Source: Sivonenia sp049582005
GTDB lineage: Bacteria; Cyanobacteriota; Cyanobacteriia; Gloeobacterales; PMM-0068
Direction of reading: 5' to 3'
Assembly: GCA_049582005.1 (NCBI GenBank)
Contig: JBAUTB010000114.1
Location: 1 to 21,536, forward strand
DNA length: 21,536 bases
Both the position numbers and the translations under genes were made by a program. The notes beneath the pieces are model-generated. The model was not told the DNA's origin and did not search any database. It was given only the letters and a program-made list of their open reading frames with translations. Shown piece by piece: positions 1 to 6,851 of this stretch. Position 1 is the stretch's first letter; the number at the start of each line of letters is the position of its first letter.

Positions 1-236
1 TACTCAGCACTGGCTTGGTTTTTGAAATACCCGTGCTCCAGGTTCTCCTGGGTGTCACGGGTTTAGTCTCTTCCAAGCAAATGTTCGCCAATTGGCGCTA
101 CATCATCTTGGGGGCTGTGGTTTTAGGTGCGGTGATTACCCCTTCCACAGACCCGCTTACGCAGATGCTTTTGGCAGGTGCGGTCAGTGGGCTGTACTTC
201 GGCGGAGCGGGCGCAGTGAAGCTTTTGGGACGTTAG
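1..236 (+). CDS. tatC: Sec-independent protein translocase TatC, C-terminal fragment
   Basis: This is the 3' end of a gene that begins before the window; the frame is open from base 3 to the TAG at 234-236. TatC is the multi-spanning inner- or thylakoid-membrane component of the twin-arginine translocase. It binds the RR signal peptide of folded substrates. The visible part has the TatC signature of a Phe-Glu-Ile-Pro-Val-Leu-Gln segment leading into a transmembrane helix. A short hydrophilic turn (SSKQMFANWR) and a hydrophobic helix follow, then the conserved TPSTDPLTQ motif, then a last hydrophobic segment ending in KLLGR. A TTG at 15 could be mistaken for a start, but the upstream codons read LSTGL into the family motif, so it is internal. 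The stop overlaps the stop of convergent gatB, leaving no room for a separate terminator. Confidence 0.9.
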   Translation, partial: LSTGLVFEIPVLQVLLGVTGLVSSKQMFANWRYIILGAVVLGAVITPSTDPLTQMLLAGAVSGLYFGGAGAVKLLGR

Positions 237-1744
237 CTGTCTAACTTAGCTTTCAGCAACTCATTAATCAGTTCAGGAGCCGCCCGTCCCTTGGTTTTGG
301 CCATCGCCTGACCGACAAAGAAGCCAAATACTTTCGTTTTACCAGCACGGTATTGTTCTACTTGCGTAGGGTTGGCCGCAATAATTTCTTGGACCAAGGC
401 TTCTAGTTGTCCCTGGTCTGAAATTTGGGTAAGGCCTTTAGCTTCTACTAAAGCTTTAGGAGAACCTCCTTTTTCTAAGAGTTCAGGCAAGATATCTTTG
501 GCAATCTTGGAACTAATCGTTCCTTCGGCAATTAAACGGGTTAGCTCTGCTAAGGATTCAGGGGCGAAGGGCTGGCGTGTGATCGTTTGACCAGAGTCAT
601 TGAGAAACTTAGCAATGTCACTCATGATCCAGTTGGCTGCTGCTTTCGGTTCTGCCCCTGCTGCTAGAGCGGCTTCATAGTACTGGGAAGTTTCTTGTTC
701 TTCGGTAAGGTAGTTCGCATCATAGGGAGAAAGACCAAAGTCTTTACGGTAGCGCCCCCGTTTGGCATGGGGCAATTCAGGTAGTTGCCCCCGGTAGGTA
801 TCGAGCAAGTCTGCACTTACTTGAATCGGGACGAGATCGGGTTCAGGGAAATAGCGGTAGTCATCAGACCCTTCTTTGAGTCGCATTGAAGTCGTCTTCT
901 GGAGATTTTCATCCCAGAGGCGGGTTTCTTGGCGAATCATATCATCGGTATCGCTAGGATCCAGTTCGCTTGGATCGCTGCTTAAAACCCGGACCTGACG
1001 GACGAACTCATAATCAATGGCGCGTTGAATCGCATTGAACGAACTCATGTTTTTAATTTCGGTTTTAGTCCCAAAGGCTTCGCGCCCAACGGGCCGCACG
1101 GAGATATTCACATCACAGCGCATAGAACCTTCTTGCATGTTGCCGTCGCATACATCCAGGTAGCGCAACACTTTACGCAGTTCTTGCACATAGGTAGCTG
1201 CTTCATAGGCTGTGCGAATATCCGGTTCCGAAACAATCTCTAATAGAGGCATCCCAGAACGGTTATAGTCCACCAGCGAGTAGGGAGAATTGGAAAGTCG
1301 GTCGCCACTGCCATGCACCAGTTTTCCAGCATCCTCTTCCATATGAATGCGGGTGATACCAATCCGCTTCATATCAACGCCATTCTCCAGCGGAATCTCA
1401 ATCCAGCCATGCTCACAGATCGGCAAATCGTATTGGGAAACCTGATAGTTCTTGGGCAGATCAGGATAGAAATACTGTTTACGGTCAAATTTGCTCAGAC
1501 CCTTGGGAGCAATCTGACAATTCAGCGCCAATCCTGCTTTGAGCGCATATTCGAGAACGCGCTTGTTAAGCACAGGGAGAACTCCTGGCTGCCCGGTACA
1601 GATGGGGCAAATATTTGTATTCGGAGGCGCTGCAAACTCAGTGGAGCAACCACAGAAGATTTTGGTCTTGGTGCTGAGTTGGGCATGGACCTCAAGACCA
1701 ATCACCATTTCATAAGCTGTCTTCGTTGGGGATGCAACCGTCAT
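233..1744 (-). CDS. gatB: Aspartyl/glutamyl-tRNA(Asn/Gln) amidotransferase subunit B
   Basis: GatB is the kinase/tRNA-binding subunit of GatCAB. This enzyme phosphorylates Glu-tRNA(Gln) or Asp-tRNA(Asn) and amidates it with ammonia from GatA; cyanobacteria use it to make Gln-tRNA. The 503-aa product is full length. It opens with MVIGLEVHAQL near residue 13 and has the Cys-x-Cys...Cys-x-x-Cys zinc site (C31, C33, C46, C49). It then shows the YFYPDLPKNYQ and HMEEDAGK active-site motifs and GSMRCDVNISVRP. The C-terminal helical YqeY-like tRNA-binding region ends in KAKLDS. The ATG at 1744 is preceded by AAGGA at a suitable distance. The gene is convergent with tatC, with overlapping stops. It is separated from the upstream M48 gene by a strong terminator-like hairpin, so it probably has its own promoter in 1745-1872. 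Confidence 0.98.
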   Translation of the reverse strand: MTVASPTKTAYEMVIGLEVHAQLSTKTKIFCGCSTEFAAPPNTNICPICTGQPGVLPVLNKRVLEYALKAGLALNCQIAPKGLSKFDRKQYFYPDLPKNYQVSQYDLPICEHGWIEIPLENGVDMKRIGITRIHMEEDAGKLVHGSGDRLSNSPYSLVDYNRSGMPLLEIVSEPDIRTAYEAATYVQELRKVLRYLDVCDGNMQEGSMRCDVNISVRPVGREAFGTKTEIKNMSSFNAIQRAIDYEFVRQVRVLSSDPSELDPSDTDDMIRQETRLWDENLQKTTSMRLKEGSDDYRYFPEPDLVPIQVSADLLDTYRGQLPELPHAKRGRYRKDFGLSPYDANYLTEEQETSQYYEAALAAGAEPKAAANWIMSDIAKFLNDSGQTITRQPFAPESLAELTRLIAEGTISSKIAKDILPELLEKGGSPKALVEAKGLTQISDQGQLEALVQEIIAANPTQVEQYRAGKTKVFGFFVGQAMAKTKGRAAPELINELLKAKLDS

Positions 1745-1756
1745 CGCAGATTCCTT

Positions 1757-1770
1757 GGAGTATCTACTCC
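1757..1770. promoter_or_regulatory. Hyphenated palindrome next to the gatB ribosome binding site
   Basis: GGAGTA-TC-TACTCC is a perfect 6+2+6 inverted repeat lying 13-26 nt upstream of the gatB start. It abuts the AAGGA Shine-Dalgarno on the minus strand. It could be an operator or a small mRNA stem. I do not recognise it as a LexA or NtcA site. Confidence 0.3.
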
Positions 1771-1816
1771 ATCTTAAAGGGTATGCGGCTAGCTCTGTTC
1801 TGCTTGGTTTGTGTCA

Positions 1817-1844
1817 GTCCGGGGGTAGCGCTCTACCAGCGGAC
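1817..1844. other. Possible stem-loop in the gatB leader
   Basis: GTCCG and CGGAC pair around a symmetric GG/AG internal loop, then GGTAG and CTACC pair around a CGCT tetraloop. This gives a 28-nt, two-segment hairpin between the M48 terminator and gatB. In the minus-strand transcript it would lie in the gatB 5' leader. On the minus strand part of it resembles a tRNA D-arm (GCTGGTAGAGCGCTACC), but the rest of a tRNA fold is absent. Function unknown. Confidence 0.3.
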
Positions 1845-1872
1845 AAAGCACAGCCACAGAAAACCAAAAGAT

Positions 1873-1915
1873 TAAAACTCAAAGACTACATTGGAAGTAC
1901 AGTCTTTGAGTTTTA
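1873..1915 (-). terminator. Rho-independent terminator after the M48 protease gene
   Basis: There is a perfect 15-bp inverted repeat (1873-1887 with 1901-1915) around a 13-nt loop. It starts 19 nt beyond the M48 stop. On the minus strand it is followed by a T-rich run (ATCTTTTGGTTTTC). It lies between two minus-strand genes and would isolate gatB from the M48 transcript. Confidence 0.75.
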
Positions 1916-1933
1916 CAGTGCGTGTGATGATGT

Positions 1934-2770
1934 CTAGACGGAGCGGGCTAAATAGTCCCCTTCATAAATCTTTCTATAGCCTGGACTCTGGAACCAGCGG
2001 TCGATTTCCTTGGCCCGTAAGACAGGAACCGGATGAGTCCGTTCTATGGTTTGAGCCAGGCGAATAGCCTTGCCCAAGGGGTCTTTTGAAGATTCTTCAT
2101 AGTGACGGGCTTGGTCAATAAAACTATCCAAATCCAGTTCAGCCATCAGAGAAGGAGAGCCGCCAGAAAGTTTCATCAGTAGAGACATGACTATCCGTGG
2201 GTCTTGCGCTACGAGGAGGGCTGCACGGTCACAGGTAAACTCAGCACAACGGACCCATTCTAAGAGCTGCATTTTAAGCGGACGTTCTAAGGCAAGCCCG
2301 ATGCGGGGAAGTTGACCTGCTGCCATAATCAGTAGATTGGCAATCGTTAAGTAGACACTGTGCTCACATTTAAGGTGACCTAATTCGTGGGCAATGACGG
2401 CCTGGGTTTCTTCCTCTGCCAAAAGTTCTAGAAGAGAGGTGTGAATAACCACAAAGGATTGCCGATTGTTGACCGCAAACGTGTAGGCATTAGGTACGGG
2501 ATTCTGGCGGACATAGAGCTGAGGAACTTCGATATCCAATACAGAACAGGCTTCTTTATGCAGGCTATAGAGCCTGGAAAGTTGCTTCGGGCCAACCTGA
2601 ATGGCCGAGGCGAGATTTTCTAAATGAAAAAATTGTGAGGCTACGGGAAATAAAGTCGAGCGTAGCAAGAAATCAAGCCCTGGAATCTGCTGGAGACTCT
2701 GGGTCGCCTGCTTGTCCAAGGGATGACGAAAATTTTCTGCCGTGAGGCTCGTAAAGGTGCGCTTGCCCAT
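1934..2770 (-). CDS. M48-family zinc metalloprotease
   Basis: Predicted zinc endopeptidase of the M48 (HtpX/Ste24-related) family. The HELGH motif at about residues 128-132 supplies two His ligands and the catalytic Glu. The third ligand is the Glu of RCAEFTCDRAAL at about 177. Before the motif lies an NAYTFAVNNR...VVIHTSLL segment, the typical M48 edge-strand region. Only one modest hydrophobic stretch follows the motif, and there is no clear signal peptide or multi-span membrane domain. The product is therefore probably cytosolic or peripheral rather than HtpX-like. I chose the ATG at 2770 (278 aa) because CAGGAGACC places AGGAG 3 nt upstream; a TTG at 2809 would add 13 residues but lacks a ribosome site. 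A 6-bp stem (2776-2781 with 2795-2800) could partly cover that Shine-Dalgarno. The gene lies 66 nt downstream of the Hlip gene on the same strand and may be cotranscribed. Substrate unknown. Confidence 0.9.
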   Translation of the reverse strand: MGKRTFTSLTAENFRHPLDKQATQSLQQIPGLDFLLRSTLFPVASQFFHLENLASAIQVGPKQLSRLYSLHKEACSVLDIEVPQLYVRQNPVPNAYTFAVNNRQSFVVIHTSLLELLAEEETQAVIAHELGHLKCEHSVYLTIANLLIMAAGQLPRIGLALERPLKMQLLEWVRCAEFTCDRAALLVAQDPRIVMSLLMKLSGGSPSLMAELDLDSFIDQARHYEESSKDPLGKAIRLAQTIERTHPVPVLRAKEIDRWFQSPGYRKIYEGDYLARSV

Positions 2771-2836
2771 GGTCTCCTGGAATTTCGGTCTCTCTCCAGG
2801 ATGGCACAATCTCTTGGAACTGGGGCTTGCCCTTTT

Positions 2837-3001
2837 CTATCCTTTCAGCCCGATCAGGGTGAGTAGTCCTTTGTTATAAACAATTTCGATGATGAGAAGG
2901 GCTGCAAACCCAATCATGGCCAAGCGCCCATTCAGTTTTTCTGCATAGGGAACAAATCCGACCTTGCCCTCTTCAATATCCCTGCGTCGAGAGGAAACCA
3001 T
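2837..3001 (-). CDS. High-light-inducible protein (Hlip/Scp family)
   Basis: This 54-aa single-helix protein belongs to the cyanobacterial chlorophyll a/b-binding-like (Hlip, SCP) family. It has a charged N-terminus and then the diagnostic EKLNGRLAMIGFAALL sequence, in which ExxxGRxAM supplies the chlorophyll-binding Glu and Asn/Arg residues. One membrane span follows, and the tail is short. Hlips sit in the thylakoid membrane, bind chlorophyll and carotenoid, and protect photosystem assembly intermediates by quenching excess energy. The ATG at 3001 has AGGA upstream at a workable distance; the stop is at 2837-2839. The gene is divergent from the cyclo-ligase gene. Its promoter region contains HLR1-like repeats, which fits light-stress control. 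The exact paralogue (HliA/B/C/D) cannot be assigned from this sequence. Confidence 0.93.
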   Translation of the reverse strand: MVSSRRRDIEEGKVGFVPYAEKLNGRLAMIGFAALLIIEIVYNKGLLTLIGLKG

Positions 3002-3017
3002 AGTAATTCCTAGAGTT

Positions 3018-3045
3018 CTTTATATACTTTATATATCTTTACATA
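3018..3045 (-). promoter_or_regulatory. HLR1-like (RpaB-type) operator upstream of the Hlip gene
   Basis: Three 9-bp direct repeats lie here: CTTTATATA at 3018-3026 and 3027-3035, and CTTTACATA at 3037-3045. The published HLR1 consensus is two copies of (G/T)TTACA(T/A)(T/A) separated by 2 nt. TTTATATA (3028-3035), two bases, then TTTACATA (3038-3045) match it at 15 of 16 defined positions. The extra copy at 3019-3026 is a third half-site. The element ends 17 nt from the Hlip ATG and would overlap its promoter core, as expected for a site through which RpaB holds an hli gene down in low light. The repeats read on the + strand and could also affect the divergent cyclo-ligase gene. Confidence 0.6.
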
Positions 3046-3084
3046 AAGACGAGCATTTTTCATAGGTAAAAGCTTGAGACTGAG

Positions 3085-3669
3085 ATGATGCATGGATTAT
3101 CAGACGCAGACTCAACCAAAAACCTGAAATCAGCGCTCCGGCAAAAGTTTTTGGCCAAGCGCCTAGCTCTTTCCCCAGAAAATGTATGGGAAGAACAACG
3201 GGCTATTGGAGATTACCTGAGTCAGTGGACTAGATTTCACGAGGCGCAGCGTATTTTATCGTTTCTTGCTTTCCGGAATGAACCGGACCTGACAGCCTTG
3301 ATGGGAGCCTACCCGGAGAAGCAATGGGCTGTTCCCCGCTGTGTGGGTCAAGAACTTGTCTGGCATGTTTATCCATCACCGATCAGAAAAAACTCTTACG
3401 GCATTCCTGAACCTCTTGCCGACAGTCCTCTCTTTGATCCCACTGAGGCAGACCTCTGTCTAGTGCCGTTGTTGGCCTGGGATAGTCGGGGATATCGCTT
3501 GGGCTACGGCGGTGGTTTCTATGACCGTTTTTTGGTGTCCTATCCCCTGGAAACCATAGGTATCGTCCATCGAGCTTTTGGCGTGGACATTCTGCCGTTC
3601 GATCCTGCCTGGGATATTCCTTTGAAGGCGGTGTGTACCGGTGAAGGCGTGCGTATTTTCGGAGGGTAA
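3085..3669 (+). CDS. 5-formyltetrahydrofolate cyclo-ligase
   Basis: This enzyme converts 5-formyl-THF with ATP to 5,10-methenyl-THF and returns stored folate to one-carbon metabolism in the cytosol. The 194-aa product has the usual length. An N-terminal KxxLRQKFLAKRLALSP-like helix carries basic residues. The FRNEPDL segment comes next, then YGIPEPL, and then the signature LVPLLAWDSRGYRLGYGGGF followed by YDRFL, the nucleotide- and folate-binding loop. Two ATGs stand in tandem at 3085 and 3088, so the start is uncertain by one codon. The gene is divergent from the Hlip gene and shares its AT-rich upstream region. Its TAA overlaps the next ATG, so the two genes are probably cotranscribed and coupled. 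The family is also called MTHFS, fau or ygfA. Confidence 0.95.
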   Translation: MMHGLSDADSTKNLKSALRQKFLAKRLALSPENVWEEQRAIGDYLSQWTRFHEAQRILSFLAFRNEPDLTALMGAYPEKQWAVPRCVGQELVWHVYPSPIRKNSYGIPEPLADSPLFDPTEADLCLVPLLAWDSRGYRLGYGGGFYDRFLVSYPLETIGIVHRAFGVDILPFDPAWDIPLKAVCTGEGVRIFGG

Positions 3670-3896
3670 TGTTGGTCTATCATCGAAGGACAACGGTAGT
3701 GCTTACCAAGATAATGGAACCTGTATACCCTGATACATTAGTTTGGACGCCAGAAGCTGAAGCCAAACTGCTCAATATTCCATTCTTCGTCCGCGCTCAG
3801 GCTCGTAATCGGATCGAAGCCTTGGCCCGCAGCGAGGACCTGGAAGAAGTCACCCCAGAACTGGTAGAGCAGGCTCGCGTGGAATTTGGACAATAA
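3669..3896 (+). CDS. PCP_red domain protein (protochlorophyllide-reductase-like small domain)
   Basis: A 75-aa protein whose last 55 residues are a stand-alone PCP_red domain, the small helical module otherwise found at the C-terminus of ChlB/BchB. The visible pattern is W-x-x-EAEAKLLNIPFFVRAQARNRIE, then a short link and an LEEVTPELVEQAR helix. Free-standing copies occur in photosynthetic bacteria. Their role is not established, though a link to chlorophyll synthesis is often assumed from the ChlB similarity. The ATG at 3669 overlaps the cyclo-ligase TAA and has GGAGG only 3 nt upstream. An ATG at 3714 would give 60 residues that still contain the whole domain, and the first 15 residues look unconstrained, so the start is uncertain. 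Together with the Hlip gene next door, it makes this a small photosynthesis-linked patch. Confidence 0.8.
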   Translation: MLVYHRRTTVVLTKIMEPVYPDTLVWTPEAEAKLLNIPFFVRAQARNRIEALARSEDLEEVTPELVEQARVEFGQ

Positions 3897-3972
3897 AGCG
3901 CAGACAAAAAAGCGCTGACAAAGTAGAGACATGGGGCAAGATAGAAGAAGGGAATGTTGATTAAGGAGCCCC

Positions 3973-4614
3973 ATGAGTTTGTCTTCCTCCTTGGCTGTTC
4001 AGGAATTACCAATTTTTCCATTGCCTGAAGTAGTCCTTTTTCCTGGGCGACCCTTACCCCTGCATATTTTTGAGCCACGCTATCGCATGATGATCAATAC
4101 GGTACTGGACCAGGATCGTCGCTTTGGGGTCTTGCTCTGGGATCCTCAAACGAATCAACCTTCGCGGGTGGGAGCTTGTGCAGAAATCATGGAAGTGGAG
4201 CGGCTGTCTGACGACCGGATCAATATCTTGACGGTGGGGCAGCAGCGTTTTCAGGTTTTGGATTACGTTCGGACTAAGCCCTATCGGGTCGGTTTGATTG
4301 AGTGGATTGATGATGAACCGCCGGTAGAAGATTTGGGTGAAGTGGTTGTGGAAGCCAAGCAACTGCTCAAAGAAGTCGTACGCTTGTCGGCCAAACTCAT
4401 GGACCGTTCGATTGATCTCCCCACCTTGCCTGATAATCCGCGGGAACTTTCTCACTGGATTGGGGGCAGTTTCTATGGGGCGAGCGATGAGCAACAAGCG
4501 CTTTTAGAAATGCGGGATACAAAAAAAAGGCTGGAGCGAGAAATTGAAATTCTCCAGACAACCCTGAAGCATTTAGCCGCTCGGACCGTGCTGAAAGATA
4601 CGTTGTCGGAATAG
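3973..4614 (+). CDS. LON peptidase substrate-binding-domain protein
   Basis: A 213-aa protein consisting of the N-terminal (PUA-like) substrate-recognition domain of Lon, without the AAA+ ATPase or the Ser-Lys protease. The diagnostic start is ELPIFPLPEVVLFPGRPLPL, then HIFEPRYRMM. The body has the typical FGVLLWDPQ and VGACAEIMEVERL strands. The C-terminal third is helical and charged and could be a coiled coil (KKRLEREIEILQTTLKHLA). Such proteins are common in cyanobacteria and are thought to bind unfolded or specific proteins; the function here is unknown. The ATG at 3973 is preceded by AAGGAG with a 4-nt spacer. The stop lies two bases from the stop of convergent NFACT. Confidence 0.92.
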   Translation: MSLSSSLAVQELPIFPLPEVVLFPGRPLPLHIFEPRYRMMINTVLDQDRRFGVLLWDPQTNQPSRVGACAEIMEVERLSDDRINILTVGQQRFQVLDYVRTKPYRVGLIEWIDDEPPVEDLGEVVVEAKQLLKEVVRLSAKLMDRSIDLPTLPDNPRELSHWIGGSFYGASDEQQALLEMRDTKKRLEREIEILQTTLKHLAARTVLKDTLSE

Positions 4615-4616
4615 GT

Positions 4617-6359
4617 TTACGGAGAGGGGATAGGGGTGAGGTCTTTCACCCTATCAGGCACGCCCCACATGACTTGGAACGTCTCATAGGTGACCAAGCC
4701 TGGTAGAGGACCTTTCAGTTTTCGGAGATGGCGACACTCGGTATAGACTACGGGAACTTTGCTCTCCTGACGGTTGCGCGAGTGATAGGCCGCCGCTGCT
4801 GCTGCTGCCGCTAAATCTTCTTCGTGGGGAATGGTTCCAGGGGGAATTTGGAGAACTACATGGGAGCCAGGGATTTCTTGGGCATGAAACCAGAGGTCGC
4901 CAGGGGCAGCAACTTTGAAGCTCAGTTCTTCATTCTGCCGGTTGTTGCGCCCTACCCAGATTTTGAGTCCGTAGGAGGTCAGGTAACCATGAAAAACGGT
5001 TTTCGGCTTGCGGAAGGGCCGATTTTTGGGGTTGACTTTGAGGTACTGCGCCTCTTCAAGTTCGGTCTGAACTTCTTGTAGGCTCTCTAAATCTTGGTCC
5101 ATCTGCTCTAACGCCGTCTGAACGGTCGCTAGATAATGTTGTTCTCGGTAGACGCTTTCCAACAGAGGAACGATGACTTCTAGGGCGCGTTTTGCCTTTC
5201 GGTGGCGCTTGTAGTACTGCTGGGCATTGGTAATGGCATCTTTAGCCGGGTCTATGGCGATATTGAACCGTTCTCCAGTATTGGGGTCCGTGAGGCGAGC
5301 CACCTTCTGACCTGGTTGAATTTTATGGAGATTAGCCTTGAGGAGGTCTCCTTTTTGGCGGAATAACGCACAATCTTGAGCTTGGACGAGTCGTTCTTTA
5401 AATTCAGCTTCTTTTTTTTCTAGTTTGGCTAAAGCTCCTTGGATAACCTGAAGCATACGACTTTGCTGGTTCTTGAAGGCCCCAGCATAGATGGTCTGGA
5501 AATAGTACTGATCTAGGACGGCACTGGCCGTCTGCACGGACGAAGCACATCCCCAGCCCAACACACTGTACCCAGTATCTTGCAAGCAGGGCTTAAAGAG
5601 ACCGGATTGCATGGTAGTTAGCCAGTCTGTCCAAACGACAAAAAGAGCCCGCCATCGTGCTTCGCTGAGGTCCTGGGTCTTAGCCGTGGTCGGAATTTGG
5701 GCTTGGGCCAGCATTTGATGGGTGAGGCTTTTACTGATTCCTCGGTAGCTCTGGATGAGCATCTGGTCTAGAGACTTAGGCAAGAGACTGACGCGAGCTT
5801 GCCAAACGGTAAAGGGTATGGCCAGACTGGGCTCAGGGCTAGTGAGCGGGGGCGGCGGGGTGTATCGGTCGCCCGGTCCCATTGGCCTGAGGCGAGATTG
5901 GCTATCGGTGACTACATGGGCACAGTTGAGGATAATGTTCGGGGCGTGGGCGTCGGTGAGGACCAAGTTGCTATATTTGCCCATAATTTCCACATAGAGC
6001 CGATAGGTTGCCGGTTCATCGGGCCTAGAAGCAAAATGTAGAACCAGGACCCTTTCCCAAGCGGGTTGTTCGATCTGCACTAAGACTTTCCCCTGCAAAC
6101 AATCCTGCAGTTGGCTGATAAAAGCTTGGGGATGGGGCGATTTCTGAGTCGGTCCCCGGTCCCGAAATTTCCGTATATGAATACGGGCACTCTGCGGATG
6201 GTGAGAACATAGCAGCCAGGCACTTTTATGGAGCGTCCTTAGTAAAATTTCGACGGTGAAACTATCCTCTTGTCGCAGTTGTTCTACCCGTGCTGGTAGC
6301 CAGTTGCTGCGCAGTTCTTCGCGGACAGCACTCAAAGTTGTGACGTCTACAGGCTGCAT
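4617..6359 (-). CDS. NFACT-family protein (RqcH/Rqc2 homologue, FbpA-like)
   Basis: NFACT proteins bind peptidyl-tRNA-blocked 50S subunits. In bacteria studied (RqcH) they direct C-terminal alanine tailing that marks stalled chains for degradation. The 580-aa product is full length. It begins with the family-typical MQPVDVTTLSAVREEL and has an NFACT-N domain to about residue 230. Two central coiled-coil helices follow (about 305-440), then the NFACT-R/DUF814 domain with DLWFHAQEIPGSHVVL, an eight-alanine run and YHSRNR. The Asp-Arg pair needed for tRNA selection in RqcH appears as Glu102-Arg103 (AWERVLVLHF). The last residues, LTPIPSP, do not resemble the domain and come from a low-complexity CT-rich stretch. 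No strong ribosome site precedes the ATG at 6359. The gene is divergent from remA and convergent with the LON-domain gene. Confidence 0.93.
   Translation of the reverse strand: MQPVDVTTLSAVREELRSNWLPARVEQLRQEDSFTVEILLRTLHKSAWLLCSHHPQSARIHIRKFRDRGPTQKSPHPQAFISQLQDCLQGKVLVQIEQPAWERVLVLHFASRPDEPATYRLYVEIMGKYSNLVLTDAHAPNIILNCAHVVTDSQSRLRPMGPGDRYTPPPPLTSPEPSLAIPFTVWQARVSLLPKSLDQMLIQSYRGISKSLTHQMLAQAQIPTTAKTQDLSEARWRALFVVWTDWLTTMQSGLFKPCLQDTGYSVLGWGCASSVQTASAVLDQYYFQTIYAGAFKNQQSRMLQVIQGALAKLEKKEAEFKERLVQAQDCALFRQKGDLLKANLHKIQPGQKVARLTDPNTGERFNIAIDPAKDAITNAQQYYKRHRKAKRALEVIVPLLESVYREQHYLATVQTALEQMDQDLESLQEVQTELEEAQYLKVNPKNRPFRKPKTVFHGYLTSYGLKIWVGRNNRQNEELSFKVAAPGDLWFHAQEIPGSHVVLQIPPGTIPHEEDLAAAAAAAAYHSRNRQESKVPVVYTECRHLRKLKGPLPGLVTYETFQVMWGVPDRVKDLTPIPSP
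4618..4643 (-). repeat. CCTCACCCC...CCCCTCTCC-type dispersed-repeat fragment
   Basis: Read on the minus strand, GACCTCACCCCTATCCCCTC followed by TCC makes the final NFACT codons, ending LTPIPSP, just before the stop. It resembles a widespread family of intergenic repeats whose translation gives LTPxPSP-type tails on bacterial proteins. Only one half of the repeat is present. The assignment rests on resemblance alone. Confidence 0.35.
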
Positions 6360-6590
6360 AATCGTAGTAGAACACAGAAAACGTATATTCGCGCTTTCTC
6401 GCGTGATTGGTTATGATGGCCCCATAGGGGGTGCGCATGATGGAAAACATGCTCAATTTAGAGGAATTCCCCAGAGGGTGCATCAAATGAGCGCTCAAAG
6501 TTGCTTTGGCACAGCTTCGTCTGACGGTTGGTCCAAAGTAGGGCTGCGGTCATACATATTCACTATCGTCACTTCATGTGTAGGTTCTTA

Positions 6591-6851
6591 ATGGATATTA
6601 AACTTATCAACATCGGCTTTGGGAATATCGTTTCCGCTAACCGCGTAGTGGCTATTGTTAGTCCGGAATCTGCTCCTATCAAACGGATCATCAGTGATGC
6701 GAGGGAAGCGGGTCGACTGATAGACGCCACCTATGGTCGTAGAACACGGGCTGTGATTATCACAGATTCTTCCCACGTAGTCCTCTCTGCCATTCAACCG
6801 GAAACCGTTGCTAACCGATTCGTCGTCTCTAAAGAATCCCTCGATAACTAG
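6591..6851 (+). CDS. remA: RemA/DUF370-family regulatory protein
   Basis: An 86-aa protein of the DUF370 family. In Bacillus, RemA is a DNA-binding regulator of matrix genes that forms ring-like oligomers. Cyanobacterial members are conserved but less well understood. Family features visible are MDIKLINIGFGNIVSANRVV, IVSPESAPIKRIISDAR and the basic GRRTRAVIITDSSHVVLSAI stretch. The ATG at 6591 follows a weak AGG. The next gene is gmk, with rpoZ and coaBC beyond, the same order seen around Bacillus remA (ylzA). The 3' end overlaps the predicted gmk start, consistent with cotranscription. Nothing here shows which genes it regulates. Confidence 0.9.
   Translation: MDIKLINIGFGNIVSANRVVAIVSPESAPIKRIISDAREAGRLIDATYGRRTRAVIITDSSHVVLSAIQPETVANRFVVSKESLDN

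Noticed and set aside
1313..1777. 154-aa + strand ORF inside gatB
   Set aside because: It is antisense to highly conserved gatB coding sequence and has no independent support.
1805..1850. Possible tRNA on the minus strand (GCTGGTAGAGCGCTACC resembles a D-arm)
   Set aside because: No anticodon stem, T-arm or acceptor stem can be paired around it; at most a mimic.
1755..1937. 60-aa + strand ORF between gatB and the M48 gene
   Set aside because: It runs through a 15-bp terminator hairpin and the gatB leader, has no ribosome site, and resembles no family.
2771..2809. Longer M48 protein starting at TTG 2809
   Set aside because: It has no ribosome site, whereas the ATG at 2770 has a good AGGAG; the extra 13 residues look like untranslated leader.
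3898..3922. Direct repeat GCGCAGACAAA / GCGCTGACAAA before the LON-domain gene
   Set aside because: It is only 11 bp with a mismatch in a short AT-rich gap; not distinguishable from chance.
6360..6590. Promoter, NtcA site or small ORF in the NFACT/remA divergent region
   Set aside because: The best -35/-10 candidates match poorly, no GTA-N8-TAC was found, and the short ORFs have no ribosome site. I see nothing firm in this 231-bp gap.
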